NCBI GenBank assembly: GCA_030145035.1
Contig: JAQYWL010000077.1
Span: 1 to 5,271, forward strand
Origin: Desulfobacteria bacterium
Lineage (GTDB): Bacteria > Desulfobacterota > Desulfobacteria > Desulfobacterales > C00003060
Direction of reading: 5' to 3'
Length of the DNA: 5,271 nt
A program made the translations under genes and the position numbers. Below are positions 5,088-5,271 of the stretch, one piece after another (within the stretch, counting starts at the first letter, position 1; each line of letters begins with the position of its first letter). Under the pieces are notes generated by a model, which made no database searches, was not told where the DNA came from, and saw only the letters and a program-made list of their open reading frames with translations.

Positions 5088-5116
5088 AGAATATTAAGGT
5101 TTGGTGAAATTGTCAA
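5088..5116 (-). promoter_or_regulatory. Strong sigma70-type promoter for the DUF2905 gene
   Basis: On the minus strand the consensus -35 TTGACA (5116-5111) is followed by a 17-base spacer and TATTCT (5093-5088), four of six matching the -10 consensus. Transcription should begin near 5081, giving a leader of about 33 bases. The -35 box begins 31 bases from the edge of repeat copy 2. Confidence 0.72.
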
Positions 5117-5146
5117 GCCGATATAAGGGTTGAATGTGACTGTATA

Positions 5147-5271
5147 TCTCTCGCAGAGCCCGCAGAGCCACAGAGTTTTTGAGTCCCGCAAGGCGGGAAG
5201 AGGGGAAATCTGCTAAGACTGCCATCTCGCTACCGCGGGAGATCTTGACAAGACGAACAGGAGATTAGCAC
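5147..5271 (+). repeat. 125-bp direct repeat, copy 2, running to window end
   Basis: Identical to 4520-4644 except G5153 for A4526, offset by 627 bases in the same orientation. It starts with two perfect CGCAGAGCC nonamers (5152-5160 and 5161-5169) and ACAGAG. The repeat continues to the last base, so the true unit may be longer. Relative to the DUF2905 gene it lies upstream of the promoter. Confidence 0.95.

Overview
The window carries four protein genes separated by unusually long, repeat-rich intergenic stretches. The best guess for the source is a Gram-negative member of the Desulfobacterota (former Deltaproteobacteria). That is inferred from the style of the PAS hybrid kinase (its N-terminal coiled coil and ENAPIGMFQST-type PAS domain are common there), from a stand-alone single-domain heptose-1-phosphate adenylyltransferase, which implies LPS, and from many short tandem repeats between genes. 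No rRNA, tRNA, CRISPR array, transposase or phage gene is visible.

Layout: 1-317 is non-coding and holds several short repeat families and a hairpin. 318-2306 (minus) encodes a soluble hybrid sensor kinase, PAS-PAS-HisKA-HATPase-REC, whose normally essential H-box histidine is read as asparagine. A long hairpin (2341-2386) sits in its leader. 2387-2901 is non-coding, with a GC-rich palindrome, one arm of a 15-bp inverted repeat whose other arm lies beyond the 3' end of the kinase gene, and a good sigma70-type promoter. 2902-3699 (plus) is a nitrilase-superfamily amidohydrolase with an intact Glu-Lys-Cys triad. 3700-4005 holds three different 7-bp tandem repeats. 4006-4488 (plus) is hldC/rfaE2, for ADP-heptose synthesis. 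4489-4826 contains a 125-bp repeat unit, a small GC hairpin and a 71-bp nested palindrome. 4827-5048 (minus) is a small DUF2905 membrane protein with its own strong promoter. A second, nearly identical copy of the 125-bp repeat starts behind that promoter and runs to the window end.

The genes do not form an obvious operon. Spacings are 195 to 600 bp and orientations are minus, plus, plus, minus, so each is probably transcribed separately. The amidohydrolase suggests metabolite repair or amide hydrolysis, HldC suggests LPS inner-core synthesis, and the kinase suggests cytoplasmic sensing; no shared pathway is evident. The most notable points are the kinase lacking its phospho-acceptor, the two kinds of repeats bracketing single genes, and the concentration of 7- and 9-bp tandem repeats between genes. 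No new multi-gene system can be claimed from this window.
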